A DNA stretch of 64,000 nucleotides from the NCBI GenBank assembly GCA_000349905.1, contig KB722755.1, positions 368,542 to 432,541 of the forward strand, given 5' to 3'. Positions 33,448-45,859 of the stretch are shown here, in pieces. Source of the DNA: Volvariella volvacea V23. Taxonomy: Eukaryota > Basidiomycota > Agaricomycetes > Agaricales > Pluteaceae. A program made the translations under genes and the position numbers. A model generated the notes under the pieces. That model saw only the letters and a program-made list of their open reading frames with translations, ran no database searches and had not been told where the DNA came from. Each line of letters begins with the position of its first letter. Position 1 is the first letter of the stretch.

Positions 33448-34260
33448 TCTCGAGGATGGTAGATACGGTGTGTAGCTTCGAGCGCGGTGAGACTAACGAT
33501 AAGGATGGAGCTAAGGTGACGGTCAGCACGGTTAGGAATACACGTAGGACAGGTAAAAGGTCTGGAAGTGGGAGTGGATGTTGGACGAGTAAGATATATA
33601 CTTACCGTGGTCAGCTTGATGAGAAGACGGACTTTGCGAAAGATGCGGTACAAAAGGAGTAGCAGACTGAAGACGAAGAGAAAGCGGGCGCAGTGTTGGT
33701 TAAATACTTATACCTGGGGCTGAAAACACTCAAATGGAGTTGAGAAATGGAAGTAACAAGGGATGAGAAACCCGAGCGCTCCCATTGGCCAGTGACACTC
33801 CAGGGCTACAGGCCAAAGGCACCACAGAAATTGGGAAGACCCTATTCATCGCATGGGGATTCAAACCTTCATTGCCATACGTGCGATAAGAACCCGTACA
33901 ATTGGCTTTCGCACTCACACACTCTGCTGGCGTTTTTTTGACAGCGAGATGCCGCAGGGTCGTGACACGAGGCCGTGACATTACGTGATGACCGCGGCAC
34001 GAGGCCGCATTGCTTGATTCTGTTTGGTGCGGAGGGAGATGCCAAACACACGATATCCCCACCCAATTTGGCCGTCTGGCGTGCGTCGACATCACCCGAA
34101 CAGTCTCGACGACTGCTGCGAGGCGTCTCTCAATCCCTGCAGCTTTGGGATAGTCGGCGTCTATCTCCCAGGGACATGGTTAGCCCGATTGTCTAAACAA
34201 ACTCAGCAGTGACGTCGGTTTATATTATTATAACTATTTTCGTTGGCTGGCAGGATAGAC
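33448..34260. other. Divergent intergenic region
   Basis: About 800 bp between the minus-strand Ser-rich gene and the plus-strand membrane-protein gene, probably holding both promoters. The part 33955-34010 has several CGTGACA/GAGGCCG motifs. No RNA gene is supported. Confidence 0.45.
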
Positions 34261-35398
34261 ATGTCGAGCGATCTCGCACCCTCCTGGCCGTCGCTGTACA
34301 ACCCCGGCCTCGAGTTCCTCCACATTGAGCACCACGGCCCCACCCAGCCTGGTGCCGCGTATCTCGCAGAAGCCGATGGTGAGTGTCGTGCGGGCACGGA
34401 AGCACATTTCCTGACCTCAATCGCAGACATATTCCGTTTCACTCTCTACTGGACGCTCATTTTCTACACACCTATATTCTTCCTCTGCGGTGCCTATGCT
34501 TTCTGGAACATCAACTTCCCACCGTCTTATTCGTCATCAGCCTCGTTTATCCCGCTTACCCCGATCAACCCACAAGCCTCGTCGCCTGCAACTATCACCT
34601 CCCTGTCCTCAGATGTAGCAGGCGCGGCAACACCAGGGGGCCTCACATCATCAGGCTACCAACCAATCACAACCGCTTCATCAAACCAACAACTAGTCCC
34701 TCCTTCACCACACGGCCAACCCTCCTCCCAACCCCAAGCTCCAACCCGTGCTCGAACGCGCAACTCTACATTCACATTCACCCGCACCCGCACGCGGATG
34801 TCCGCTCCAACCACCTTGACCCACATCTTCAACCCAACCAGCAAAGCCTACACCAACCAGCGCGCAACTCGCTCCCAGCGCCGCCCCTCCCTCCCCCTCC
34901 CTCCCCAGATCAACATCAGCGGACTCGAGGCCGTGTCCAGAGCCGAAGCCGAAGCGCTAAGCCCCGTCCCCGCAACGCCGCTCTCCTTTCTCAATGGGCA
35001 TAGCCGGAGACCGTTCACCCACCCGGTCAAAGTCCCCAAATCGAACGAGCGCAGGTCGAGGCTAGCTTTTGCTCTCTTGGTCCTGTTGTCGTTTTGTGTG
35101 TTGAGCCTCGCGGGGGCTGTTGTCGGCGCCGCGGTGGTCGGGTTCACGGTTATGGGGCTGTACAAGGCCGGGGGGTATCATATGTCTACGTAAGTTCGCG
35201 TTTTCAGTGTTTTTCCATGCTCGTGCTTGGGTTGTGGTGCTGATTGGTTGGTGTAGGTGGATACCGTTTTTGATGGCTCTTATACAAGTTACGATTGGGT
35301 TTTTGAGGTATATGCGCTCCTCTTTGCTTTGGTATCTCAGAATTTGGAGTGCTCAGTGTCTGTTTAGTGCTTGGTCGACGATCATTGATATAATCTAA
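34261..35398 (+). CDS. Predicted integral membrane protein, unknown function
   Basis: Three exons: 34261-34378, 34427-35189, 35257-35398 (340 aa); all junctions keep phase. I chose ATG 34261 ([16 protein letters not shown]). After splicing, '[19 protein letters not shown]' forms the first membrane segment (about residues 38-62). A long Ser/Pro/Thr/Arg-rich hydrophilic linker follows (about 75-255). A second hydrophobic stretch is '[20 protein letters not shown]' and onward, and a third is '[16 protein letters not shown]'. The layout suggests a small endomembrane protein with a cytosolic or lumenal linker. Similarity to the TMEM170 group is possible but not established here. The exact 3' end is uncertain, because a GT just after 'IGFL' could start another intron. 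Confidence 0.62.
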
Positions 35399-38300
35399 AC
35401 ATTGTATACGCACTCAAGACCTAATCAAAAATCAAAAAATCAAAGACCAAGAATCAACAATCCTACAAGGCTGTATCTGGGTGATTGACGGCACGGGCGT
35501 CCGAACCCCGAAGATATCGGCCTGGGCTTAAAATTGCTGTGGCAGAGAAGGCTACTGAGGTATTTTTATTCACCGTGCACGGGAGCAGACGTGGGTGAGT
35601 GCGACGGGACCGTTGAAGTGGGAATTTTTTTCGTCGTCCGAGTATTCTTGGTGACGTCTGTTGCATTTTGCTCAATCTCGTGCTTTCTCGCTCTTTCTTT
35701 CATTATTCATACCTATGATATTGGGTCTGGATCGTCCCCGCTTTCCCAGGTTCGTTCTCGACTTGGTTTCTTGGGCTTTCTTTTATCCTTGACTTCTGAT
35801 AGACTTGCTTTTGCTCGCATGCATGCACTCGGGGAATGGTTTCCTGCTTGACTTGATCCCTTGCTTACATTCTATTCCATCGCATCTCATCGCAATCCAT
35901 ATTTATGTGTAGTATACATACTAATTGCTATTGTATTAGTATAGTTTCTGGATTATTTATTTGCGTATAAGTTGTTCTGCGTGATGCGCGCAGCACGATA
36001 CGACACTACACGACGCGATGTGGGATGAGATGAGATGATACAGCACGGGCATCGAGGGAAGTAATGTAGCTTGTCGAGTCAAGTCTGGGCTATGCTGCCC
36101 CTACAATGCGTCCTGGACGAGCGCGCCGCGATAAATGGCGCGTGTTACATGCTGATGTGTGCACCATGCCTCCGTTATTAACCACCCTGCACACACCGAG
36201 GTGCTGTCCGCCCGCAGCCTTTGTTAAAAATAGCATATCCTAGCACGCCCAGCTCAGCTCAGCTGGCTAAATGCGGAAGATGCAGAAGTGTGCCTAAACA
36301 AACTGACAGCATGAGCACGAGTGTCGATGCGCATAGATACGCACGCCCGAGCCAACGATGCATCAAACTGCACGCCAACGCGCGCGCGGGGGGGACATGC
36401 CAGTGCACAGTAACCCGCCAGATCGCATACCTCGACGCATGTGCGTCTCGACCCTTGCATGTCCATGCACGTCTATCAGCGCAACTGTCCGGGCACGCCT
36501 TGCGCGCGGCCCTAGATTGGCGAAACGGACGGATGAGGCTGCTGACGCCAGCAGTGGGCATGATCACGGCGCGTAGCGTTTAGGGTGCAGTGTACGATCG
36601 GTCTCGATTGGCGTGTTTGTGTGTGGTAACTGGGATAGGGGCTGATCGTGACCGCGACCGTGAGTTTGATTGGTGCGGTAGGAGCGTTTCAATCGAGAGC
36701 GGGTGTATCGATATCGGGGTTAGTACTCGTAGCACTCGTTGGTCCTGTGTCGTGACCGTGATGCCCCAGCATTTCGATCCATAGGCTTGCCGGACGAGTT
36801 GTTGATTGGCAGGAGGTGGTTGAAGGAGTAGGAGTGATGGCATCGTCGTAGCGCGCTCCACCTCCCCGACCTTCATGGGATATAGTAATCAGAGGGCGAG
36901 CGGCTATGCTCGTTCGTCACGATGGCGATAAGCACCAGCGGCCACCCAGGGCTCGAAAGAACAGCATCGATTGGCGGGTGGGGAGTAGTGCATGCTGTTG
37001 CATGCTGAGATGTTGACGACAAAGATATCGATTGTGATGATGTGAACCCCTAAAGTTAAAAATGGCGATCAGGACGCGTGATCGTGATGGACAGTACGGT
37101 ACTGCTATAGTGCATGATTATGATGTCGTGATGTCGTGTCGGCTGTCCTGTCTTGATCATGATGGATGGGGTGCAGTGCAGGAATGTTGGATGCTGCGAC
37201 TTGCAATTGGTACAGGATTGTAGGCTGACCCTTGGCGTTTTGGACGCGCTGAGCCTGCGCGTACGACGGCACCGGACACTGATGACGCGTTTGTGCAATG
37301 CTACTAGTTTAAGCCAAAACGAGATGTTCTGGGCTTGAGATGGTCATTTAGGATGTGAGGAGGGTCGAAATGGTGAAGGTGGACGTGTGATGGAGCGGTT
37401 CTGTTCTAGAGCGGTAATCGAAGCCGGTGATGTATGCCAGACCCACACATTCACTGGCACTGGAGAAGCAAGATGCAAACACCCCCAAATGGTGGTTAGC
37501 CCCCGGAGGTTCAGAGGAAATACGTCGGGTAGAACTCTAAATGTTTCTCCGTTCCGCTCTCCATGTTTATGCTTCGAGTTTGATTAATTATAAAGCGTCC
37601 GGTGTGCGGAGCGTTCAAGGCCAACAGGGGCATTTCGGCCCAGTAGCCATTCGTTTGGCGGCGGTGGAGACGAGTCATAGCGGTAGGCTAGGGATGCAGA
37701 GACCAGAGATAAGAAGGCCGCCCAGGATCGGATACGCCAACGTCAAGAATATGGTGTGCAATATTCCATGGAGGATGTTCTCGGTTTGGATCGCAAGGAA
37801 CTAGAAAGGCTGGCTTTCCACCTGGTAAGCATCGCTCCGGGTGCCCCGAATGTGGGTGCAGGATGGAGCGCCAGAGGGATGGAGAACAAATATGGACGTG
37901 TGGCGAGCGACAAAGTCTGTCCGTGGATCGAGGAGCTCAGGGCCCGTCGGAGTCGAGTCTCTTTGGCTTTGAGGCTGGGCGTTTGATGGCTGGTGACGCA
38001 GGGTGAGCACATCCCTGCTCTGGACGAGCAGCTGTGCCTCGAGTCAGACACTTTTTCGGCCGAGCCTGACAACAAAACAAACGTCCGACGAGATGGGATG
38101 GTTTGTTGCTCTCGTCTTCCATCACTGCACACTGCAAATCACAGTGGCGTTGCTCATTTTTGTTGTTGACAGATCGAATGATTCCATCCCGTCCGCTGGC
38201 AAAAAACGCCTGCAGGACACCCAGAATTGAATGGTTCCATTCAATGCGACGCATGCACATTGCGCAAGTCGTGAGCATTTCCATCATCTTGCACTCAGAT

Positions 38301-38588
38301 CGGGGGTATGTATCCGATAATCCCACCCTCGGTCCCTCTACCCTCCTCACGCCCACTTCACGTTCTTATTTTCGCTCCTCCTTCTCTAGATTCCTCCGGG
38401 CCTCATGTCCAGAGGTATATTAACCCACCAGGAAGGACCAGGCACCCGTTCTTTCTCCCCCAGTCACCACAACTGACATCCCTGCCCCTTCCTTCTCCGA
38501 AGGCACATTTGCATTTATCCCCTGTTTATCCACTGCATTGTTGAGTTCGTCCTTGGTGACAGACGACTCGCAGTACCATCAAGCTACA
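35399..38588. other. 3.2-kb gene-poor region, no recognised gene
   Basis: No frame shows a recognisable domain. Many short overlapping frames on both strands reflect moderately GC-rich sequence with repeats of CGCA/TGCA and GTCGTGAT-like words. A CTCAG tandem (about 36249-36262) is present. The last 300 bp are pyrimidine-rich and probably form the promoter and 5' UTR of the F-box gene at 38589. Confidence 0.5.
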
Positions 38589-40524
38589 ATGACAGCTACG
38601 ACTACAACTATACCCGCGCAACCACCCCATACCCTCCTACCACCACCACCACCACCGACGATGTCGACCTCACCCACTTCATGTCGAGAACAAGACCAAC
38701 TCGTCCCCCGTCTCCCCCTCGAACTCGAACGAGAAATCTTTGAGCTCACAGCCCGCGCACACCGAGAAACAGCCGTGCGCCTCACCCTCGTAGCGCGTCG
38801 TGTCCAGATCTGGTAAGCCCATCCACCAACGCCCACCCATCCCCTTGCGCTAACCCACGATGATGATGCCTATCACTCCGCTCCCACCCCATTCCGTCAC
38901 ATCTCGTCATCCACGTCCACGTTACCAACAATAACGCCATCGTCCACACCTACGTCTACATCTACCCAGGGTAGAAAGGGTCATCTACCAGGTCGTCTCC
39001 CTCTCCGACCGGCGCAAGTGCTCCGCCTTTCTCAGGACGCTCGACGCCCGCCCGCCCGACTTTTTCCAGAGCCACGTCAGGGCGATCTGTCTCCCGTACT
39101 TTCTAGATGTCGCGCAGGCGACGCGGATTTTGAGCGTCTGTCCTGGGGTGGAGAATCTCGCTTGTTGGGCTTATAGACCGCCGCCGCGGATTGGGCTGTC
39201 GAGTCCTAGCATTGGCAGTAGCAACAGCAGGGGAGGAGTGGGAACGGGAAACTATGAGCAGAGTGTTTCGCTGTACCAGTGTTTGGTCGGGCTAGGGCAG
39301 AAAGCAGGGCTCGAGTCAGACGAGCGGAGGAGAATAATATCGAGATCCCGCAGTTCGAGTCTCGGACAGAATCATAGTCAGTCGACTCTCTTTCTCTCTT
39401 CTCTCTCTCACCACCTCCCTCCGTTTTCTGTGTGGGCTGATGCTGATGCTAATGCTGGTTTGGGTGTAGGGCCAGGTAACGCCGGGGAGCTGAGTCTGAG
39501 CGGCGGCAGCAGCGGCGTTAGAGGATACAATTATCATCATTCTGATTCGAGCTCGGGCTTGGACTATGAGAGTATCTACGGACAAGAGCGACGGGCTCGG
39601 AGCGCCTCTACATCATCGTCTCTACCGGACTTGGCGGAAGCCGTTGACGCTGACACGTCAAGCGCCCGAGTCTGCACATCCAAGTCTGACAAGGAGTGCA
39701 ACCTGGATGGGGAACGGGAAGGAGAGGAGACGGATATGATACCCCGACCGCGTCGGTTGAGCATCAACATTGCCGACCTCTTCCACCCAGCTGCTACACA
39801 GCCCGCACCTCTGCCAGTTGGCGGAATGGGTGCACTGCCTATCCCTACATTCACACTCACGCCTACGCCTACGCCTACACATCTACACATCAACATCAAC
39901 CCGAATCCCGTGACCGCAACCGTGGCCGTGGCCACAGCTCCAACAGCCGCCGCCACCACCACCACCAGCCTTGAACCGGATTTCACACTCCCGCTCTTCT
40001 CCAAGCTCACGCACCTGAGGATAATCGACCCGTGGACGTCGTGGACCGGGTTCGTGCACCTGCTGCACCAGATCGAGGGCCTGACGCATCTCGCGCTGGA
40101 CTGTTCGGGGCTCGGCGGGAACTTGGACCGGGTCGTCGGGTGTGTGAGGGGCGCGTTGGGAATGCAGACGGGGACGGGGACGGGGATAGAGGAGGAGGAG
40201 CATGAGCATGAGCATGATAATGAACGAGACCAACCACCATCGCCTGCGTGCGGGAACCTCAAAATCCTCATTCTGTACATCAACAGATTCGAGGCGAGGG
40301 CGATTAGGAGCGCGCTGGAGGCGCTGGCGGAGAAGGACGAGCGGGTGGTCGTGATGGACTATGAGAACCCGATGGTGAACTGGCAAAAGGGCGTTGGCGT
40401 CAAGCCGGGCGTTTGTCAGTGGACTTTGGCGGAGGAGAGGGTCAGGGGGAAGACGAGGGGCGTGGAGGCTGGGGATGCGAGGAGGAGGGGGATGTTGGTT
40501 AGAAGGGCTACGAGCAGTTGGTGA
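38589..40524 (+). CDS. F-box-like protein with low-complexity insert
   Basis: Two exons: 38589-38812 and 38970-40524 (592 aa), joined in phase at Trp ('RVQIW' to 'VERVIYQVV'). After a Thr/Pro-rich leader, residues about 37-80 form an F-box-like segment ('RLPLELEREIFELTARAHRE', 'LVARRVQIWVERVIY') of a type common in mushroom genomes. The middle (about 180-410) is Ser/Gly/Asp-rich with a (Thr-Pro)n tract from ACGCCT repeats and Glu-His repeats from CATGAG repeats; these may be hypervariable. A short LRR-like block follows ('LPLFSKLTHLRIID', 'IEGLTHLALDC'). The substrate-adaptor role is inferred. An additional intron inside the low-complexity region cannot be excluded. Confidence 0.65.
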
Positions 40525-42846
40525 ACGTGAGGGGTGGGGTGGAGTGTGTTTGGGTGGTAGCGAGGAGGAGAGGATTTTGAGCGGTGCACGGTCGTCGTCG
40601 TATATGGCTCCGCGGTTTCCTTTCTCTTCACCTCCTTCGCTTGCTTGCTTGCCTGGCTTCCTTCCTTCGTGTGTTGGCTGGTTAGTAATGCTCCCCGCAT
40701 CGTGTGTTTCTTCTTTTCTTCTTCTCTTCCATTTATTGCATACCGGGATATCGATATCGAATCGAAGCACGGGGTAATCGTGGTTCCGTTGTGTATTCTT
40801 GGGTGTAGGAGTACCTAATTATTGCACTTGCCACCTATATGTATCGCACGATGTGCGTATTGATATTGATATAGCATCGATGATGTCAATGTGCCCGTGT
40901 CCATGTCCATGTCCGTGCCCGTGGGGTTCACCAAGTAGTGCCAATAGGCCCAACCCGGGCTATCCATTCCGCACAAATATCACCGCAGTAGTTTGCTGTG
41001 GAACCTCCTGGGAGTGCTTCAAGCACATGTGACCAGGGCCTAAGCTCGGCGAACTCGAGCAGCTAGGGGGCAATCAACCTGGCATCGAGAATCTGGAAAA
41101 GAAATGAACTGTCAAGAGATATGAGATATCCCCTCTTGTGATACAGCAGCTCCCCCCGGGTGCTGTCACGAGACCAGATATAGACATTCTCATATGTATG
41201 GCCGTTTGTCCTGTATTCATGACCGAGGCCATACGCGCATAATCCATGACACAGTGGCACCGTCACCGTAGCTGTCATGACCGGTATTGAGGTCGGACGA
41301 CCAATGTGCAGCCGGCAATTTCACCTCACACCCATGGCCAGCCACCGTGACCGTGGCGACCCGCGACGCCCACCGGGAGGGTACTGTTTACCTCACCGAA
41401 CGCCTCGTGCCGCAAGCCCGACTCGGACTTGCCAAAAGCATGGTCGTAGACGCTTAGCCGAGCGTGTGCGATTGAGCTTGGAGAGATGGGCAGGTGGCTT
41501 GAGCCTGGGGATTGACTATCTCAATTTGGCATTGATTGGACCCACTAATTAGTGAACGTGTACGTACGCGACCGTGACGGCCTAAGCAACCAAGGAGTTT
41601 GTCGGCCGTGATCAGGTCGCTTGTCGCGTTTGGCAGGTACCTGTGGCTGGGGTTTGATCATTCGTCTGAGGTTGGGGGCTTGCGCAGTGCTAGGTGCTAG
41701 TGCTAGTGCTGTCCCAGGGGAACGTGGACACGTTGATGTTTAGTGTGAATTTGAACTAGCGCTGCGTACACACCAGTGCTGCGCCCGAGGTGCTGAGGTG
41801 CTTATCATGCCCTTTTAGAGCTCCTGTGGTCCTAGTAGCGGTCGCGGCCAACGCGTTTACAATGTGTACGATAACGCACAACATTACTGCAGTGGATATT
41901 TTGGCATGCTGTACGGCCGCGGGATACCCCGCTCAAGTGTTTCATTACGAGACCGAGCACCTCGACCTCGATATTCTTTTTGAACCTGCACATTTTTACT
42001 AACTGCAGCCTGTTGGACAAGGAGATGACATAACGGCCATTCCAGCTGCTCTCTTTTTCTTGCTTCCCTTGAATCGTGTTCCAAGAGACCTCCTGACCAG
42101 GACTGTAGCACTTTGCGGGCGCGATTTCAGCGAATCTGCGGAGATGCCAAGAGCAGGTTATTCCAGTCAGGATTCATCATGCTGCTTATCTAACCGATCA
42201 AACGTCCCCACATACGATGGCCAAGTCACCCCAAAATGCACAGCTTCCTTGTCCAAAGCAGCACGCTACAAGCAGCTCCTCTGCTGCTTCTTGTGCCTCA
42301 TGTAGTTAAATTATCAAACGGTATGCGGGGGAATAAGCACAAAAACCGCATGAACTGAGTGTGTATCATTGTTATGTATGTGTTACAGCAAGGATTACCG
42401 AAGAACACGCCTTCTTACTCTCAGGGTTTTTTTCCAAGGCATCCATATATGGATCCTTCTCGCCACAGCAGGATCTGGGGGTGGGGAGGAAAGGAAAGAA
42501 GGTCGTGAAATCGTGATCCCAGTCACGACAACACGGCACCCGGATTGAGCGGCGTTGTAATTGGTCCCCAGATCCTGAGGAGTCATCGCCCCCAGTTGGA
42601 GTAGTCGTCATGCCATACGCACGCGCATGGGTATCCAACTGCCGGGCCTGCAGGTTATATTAATACACAGACAGGCCCCGCTACTGCTTTGTCTAGTGAT
42701 TGACTCCAACCAGCCGCACGGCTCTGCACCGCACCAACAATCCCTCCTCAGGCTCTCTGTCTCCGCCACGCAGTCTCTTTTACCTTCTCCACTACCCCGC
42801 ACCTCGGTCTCTTTCAACGCCACGTTAACACTGGAGCGTGTTCAAC
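40525..42846. other. 2.3-kb gene-poor region, no recognised gene
   Basis: No supported coding region. Hexamer-like repeats occur at about 40890-40922 (GTCCAT/GTGCCC) and 41694-41711 (GTGCTA). The final 200 bp are CT-rich and probably serve as promoter for the F-box gene at 42847. Confidence 0.5.
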
Positions 42847-45120
42847 ATGTCACAAGCGTTTGCGGCAGCGTTTACGATGGTTTCGACTCGTTATGGCGTC
42901 TTGTCGGATGGACAGGGTAATACGGAGCCGCCCTCGCCGAATCTTCTGCAATTCTTCGAGAGCATACCCATCCGTGGCCTACGGACGACTACAAACACTG
43001 TTCGACCCGGTGAAGCAAGACAATCTTGTGCTGTCCCTCCCACGTCACGAGGCCCCGGCGCCAACGTCAACACCAACACCAACACCCCTGGCAGTAGTAC
43101 GCCAGTCCCGGTCCAACGCCGGGCACCCCGCGCCACACAAGACTTTTACAAGGCACCCATCTTCAAACTTCCCTCCGAACTCCTCTCGCACATCTTCGAC
43201 CTCGCTCTCCCCTCCCAGCCTCGCGAACCGGATCGAAGCTGCGTCCCGCTCTCCGTCTCGCAGACATGCATCTTCTGGCGACGAGTCGCCCTCGCCACTC
43301 CCGCCATCTGGGGCAAACTCGCGGTCAACATCCATCTCAACCCGACAAAGATCGAAGAGGAGGTCGAGTTCAGGGAGTGGTGCCATTACGTGCGGGGTTG
43401 GCTCAGCAGGGCGGGAGCATCGTACCCTCTGGAGCTCAATGTCGTCACGGTCGTAACAGACCCAACAAATAAATCCCCATTTGGTGTCGCACGCCGGAGA
43501 CCGGATCTTGCTCGACTCCACACCTCTGCCATAGTCCTCTCGTCGTCCTCGTCCTCGTCAACGCTTCCCGCCGCTCGTCCACCACCACCACCAAGACGGC
43601 TCTCATGGTTCGGAAGGCCCACGACTCCCACGCAGCCCACGGCGCCTGCTGGGCCGCAGACACAGCCGGCACCGAAACCCAACCCCCTGGCACAGTTCCT
43701 ACTTCCGTTAGCACCGAGGGTGAGGGTCTTGGAGCTCAAGATGGAGTCTGCGCATCTGGACGCCTTGCGCGGGCTGTGGACCCCTCTAAAGCCCGAAGCG
43801 GCGAGGTGGAGCGCGCTGGAGGAGTTCCGGCTCAACGCGCCCGCCGTGCAAGGAAAGCCGTACCGCGGCACGCCCGCTTCGCTGGCAAATCTGACCTGCT
43901 GCCCGAACCTCCGGAGCGTCGCGATCTCGTCTCCGGGGCTGAACCTCGTTTCGCACCAGTCGCGGTTCATTCTGCCGTTGAAGCAGTTGCGGTCGTTGAG
44001 GTTGCGGGAGGAGGCGGTGAGGTATGCGAATTTGCTGCAGCTGTTGAGAGCGACGCGGTATTTGAGGGAGTTGACGGTGTTAGTTGATTCGGAGGAGCAG
44101 AGGGCTTTGGAGACTGGTGCGACACGAGACGGTCATCAGGGATATGAGGCACCGTATCTCAAGGCGCTTCGTGTTCACTCGACGAGCTTCGATCCGGCTC
44201 TGTGTCTCCGTAACTTGATGACGCCTTCGCTGACATCCTTGGCCATCGATTATTCGCTGCATTTTGGTGACACGGAACTCCGCGACAGCCCACAATGCCA
44301 CGGAGAGCTTCAAACTACCACAATCGGTCGAGAAACTACGCTCTCTGCAACGCTGCTCACGTTCCACCAACAGTCGTACTTCCAACTACACCAGCTCTTC
44401 CTCAACTCAACGCGTCTGGATCAACTCGAGATGGTCTCCTTCCTGTCCTCAATGCCCACTCTCGAAACCTTGGAGCTCCAAAACTGCGGGTGCACTACAA
44501 AGTACTTTGTGGGCGCCTTGAGGTGGTGGTGGTGCCCAGCCTACACCAGTGTCACACCGGCCGGAGGAGCGGGAGGGAAGAAGAAGGCGATGATCTTGCC
44601 CAAGCTGACGAGGCTGGTGTTGACGGATCTGCTGCCCAGTGGTGAACCGGCAAAGGGAACTACGGGTATTAGAGTTGGATCGAGTTTTAGTTTTGAGGAA
44701 GTGCTGATGGATATGGTTGAGTCGAGGTGGTGGACGACTGCCACTGCGACCGCGACCGCGACGACGACGACGACGGCCGCCACAGCAGCAACGAGCATTA
44801 GCACCGCATCTCCGGTTGTTGAGGCGCCGGTGGCGAACGCCAACGCTAATGTGGACCCCGCAGTGTTCACGGGAGACTTTGACGAGATCTCAAGCTCACC
44901 TTCGAGCTCGAGTTTGAGTTCGTGCTTTGATGCCCAGGTCCAGGAGAGAGAAGGCCTTGAGAAGTTGGCATATGTAAGAGTCGTACGAGGGGTGGTGAAA
45001 AAAGGTGCCTGGAGAGATGGGAGGATCGGTAACAATGTGCTTGGGAGGATTCGAAAGGTGGCTTCGGAGGGCATGGATATCTGGTATACGAAGGGTGGAA
45101 CGTATCAATCCAGTGCTTGA
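42847..45120 (+). CDS. Large F-box-like protein
   Basis: Intronless, 757 aa, ATG at 42847. Residues about 1-100 are disordered (Thr/Asn/Pro-rich). An F-box-like domain lies at about 103-150 ('FKLPSELLSHIFDLAL', 'VSQTCIFWRRVALATPAIWG'), followed by the common 'LSRAGASYPLELNVV' motif of Agaricomycete F-box proteins. LRR-like segments follow ('LTCCPNLRSVAISSPGL', 'LKQLRSLRLREEAV', 'MPTLETLELQNCG'). The C-terminal third has Thr/Ala repeats from (ACNGCN)n DNA and a Ser-rich stretch, then a basic end. Low-complexity tracts make introns hard to exclude, but the frame is continuous. The role as SCF adaptor is inferred from the domain. Confidence 0.72.
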   Translation: MSQAFAAAFTMVSTRYGVLSDGQGNTEPPSPNLLQFFESIPIRGLRTTTNTVRPGEARQSCAVPPTSRGPGANVNTNTNTPGSSTPVPVQRRAPRATQDFYKAPIFKLPSELLSHIFDLALPSQPREPDRSCVPLSVSQTCIFWRRVALATPAIWGKLAVNIHLNPTKIEEEVEFREWCHYVRGWLSRAGASYPLELNVVTVVTDPTNKSPFGVARRRPDLARLHTSAIVLSSSSSSSTLPAARPPPPPRRLSWFGRPTTPTQPTAPAGPQTQPAPKPNPLAQFLLPLAPRVRVLELKMESAHLDALRGLWTPLKPEAARWSALEEFRLNAPAVQGKPYRGTPASLANLTCCPNLRSVAISSPGLNLVSHQSRFILPLKQLRSLRLREEAVRYANLLQLLRATRYLRELTVLVDSEEQRALETGATRDGHQGYEAPYLKALRVHSTSFDPALCLRNLMTPSLTSLAIDYSLHFGDTELRDSPQCHGELQTTTIGRETTLSATLLTFHQQSYFQLHQLFLNSTRLDQLEMVSFLSSMPTLETLELQNCGCTTKYFVGALRWWWCPAYTSVTPAGGAGGKKKAMILPKLTRLVLTDLLPSGEPAKGTTGIRVGSSFSFEEVLMDMVESRWWTTATATATATTTTTAATAATSISTASPVVEAPVANANANVDPAVFTGDFDEISSSPSSSSLSSCFDAQVQEREGLEKLAYVRVVRGVVKKGAWRDGRIGNNVLGRIRKVASEGMDIWYTKGGTYQSSA

Positions 45121-45859
45121 ACGGTATTGGGTAACATTTCGATATGGGCTGCATGGACTATTTCTCTGGTGTACATGATAATTTCTTGCTCCCTTTGTCC
45201 GCTACTTTGCGCATTTGGTCTCCTGCTAGGCTTGTGTTTTACCATACTCATTGTACTAATACTGTATGTACTGATATACGATATTACTATCTCACCGCTC
45301 TGTATCGTTGTCTCATCAATATTTCTGTACTCTTTCTGTTGCTGTAATTGTACTATATGCGCATGTACTTTTTACATACCCAATTCAGCTCATTCATCCA
45401 TTTTCGACACGTTCTGCTGTCCACCATACCAAACTAGCTTATCAATGTTAGCACGTATTAATATTCAATACAGTTCTGCAACTATTAAGTAAAACGTAGG
45501 CGATGTATCGGTACCGCTCGTGTTGCTGTATGGGCCGGCATTCAAAAGATTAGCAAAACTATATTGTTCGATAACGAAGACAGGAGAGATCAAAATCCAC
45601 TATGCTACCCGAACTTTCTACGACGCCAATGTTGTAATGTAGGTGAGGGCCGCTATGATACACAAGTTGATATCTCATTATAGATATATGCATTAATACC
45701 ATATCTGTACATTAAATTAATACACTTGAAGTCTTCCTCACTGCAAACTCGATAGCGGACTGTCCATGCACGATGCCCGACGAGAAATCCAAGGCCGATT
45801 CAGCCGGACATTCACCCACCCACTGGGACACCAAGCTCCACCCAGAGCGAACGCCGTCA
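45121..45859. other. Convergent intergenic region, AT-rich
   Basis: About 740 bp between the 3' ends of the large F-box gene and the TEA gene. It is AT-rich and pyrimidine-rich with no supported gene; both terminators should lie here. Confidence 0.5.

Noticed and set aside
32997..33653. Minus-strand 218-codon frame across the Ser-rich gene
   Set aside because: Mostly a frame-shifted shadow of the 203-aa frame; only its first ~17 codons may be a genuine 5' exon.
33840..33945. Possible tRNA on the minus strand (GGTTTGAATCC-like B box)
   Set aside because: No matching A box or acceptor stem could be found by hand.
35399..38588. Many short frames in the gene-poor region
   Set aside because: They overlap on both strands with no domain, splice pattern or composition signal favouring any one.
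39883..40770. Long minus-strand open frame of 295 codons opposite the F-box gene
   Set aside because: It is antisense to the low-complexity and LRR part of the gene at 38589-40524. Its composition (Arg/Pro/His-rich) is a shadow of GC-rich codons and no domain is seen.
42860..44645. Several plus- and minus-strand frames of 100-200 codons within the large F-box gene
   Set aside because: Alternative-frame shadows of one continuous 757-codon gene with a recognisable F-box-like domain.
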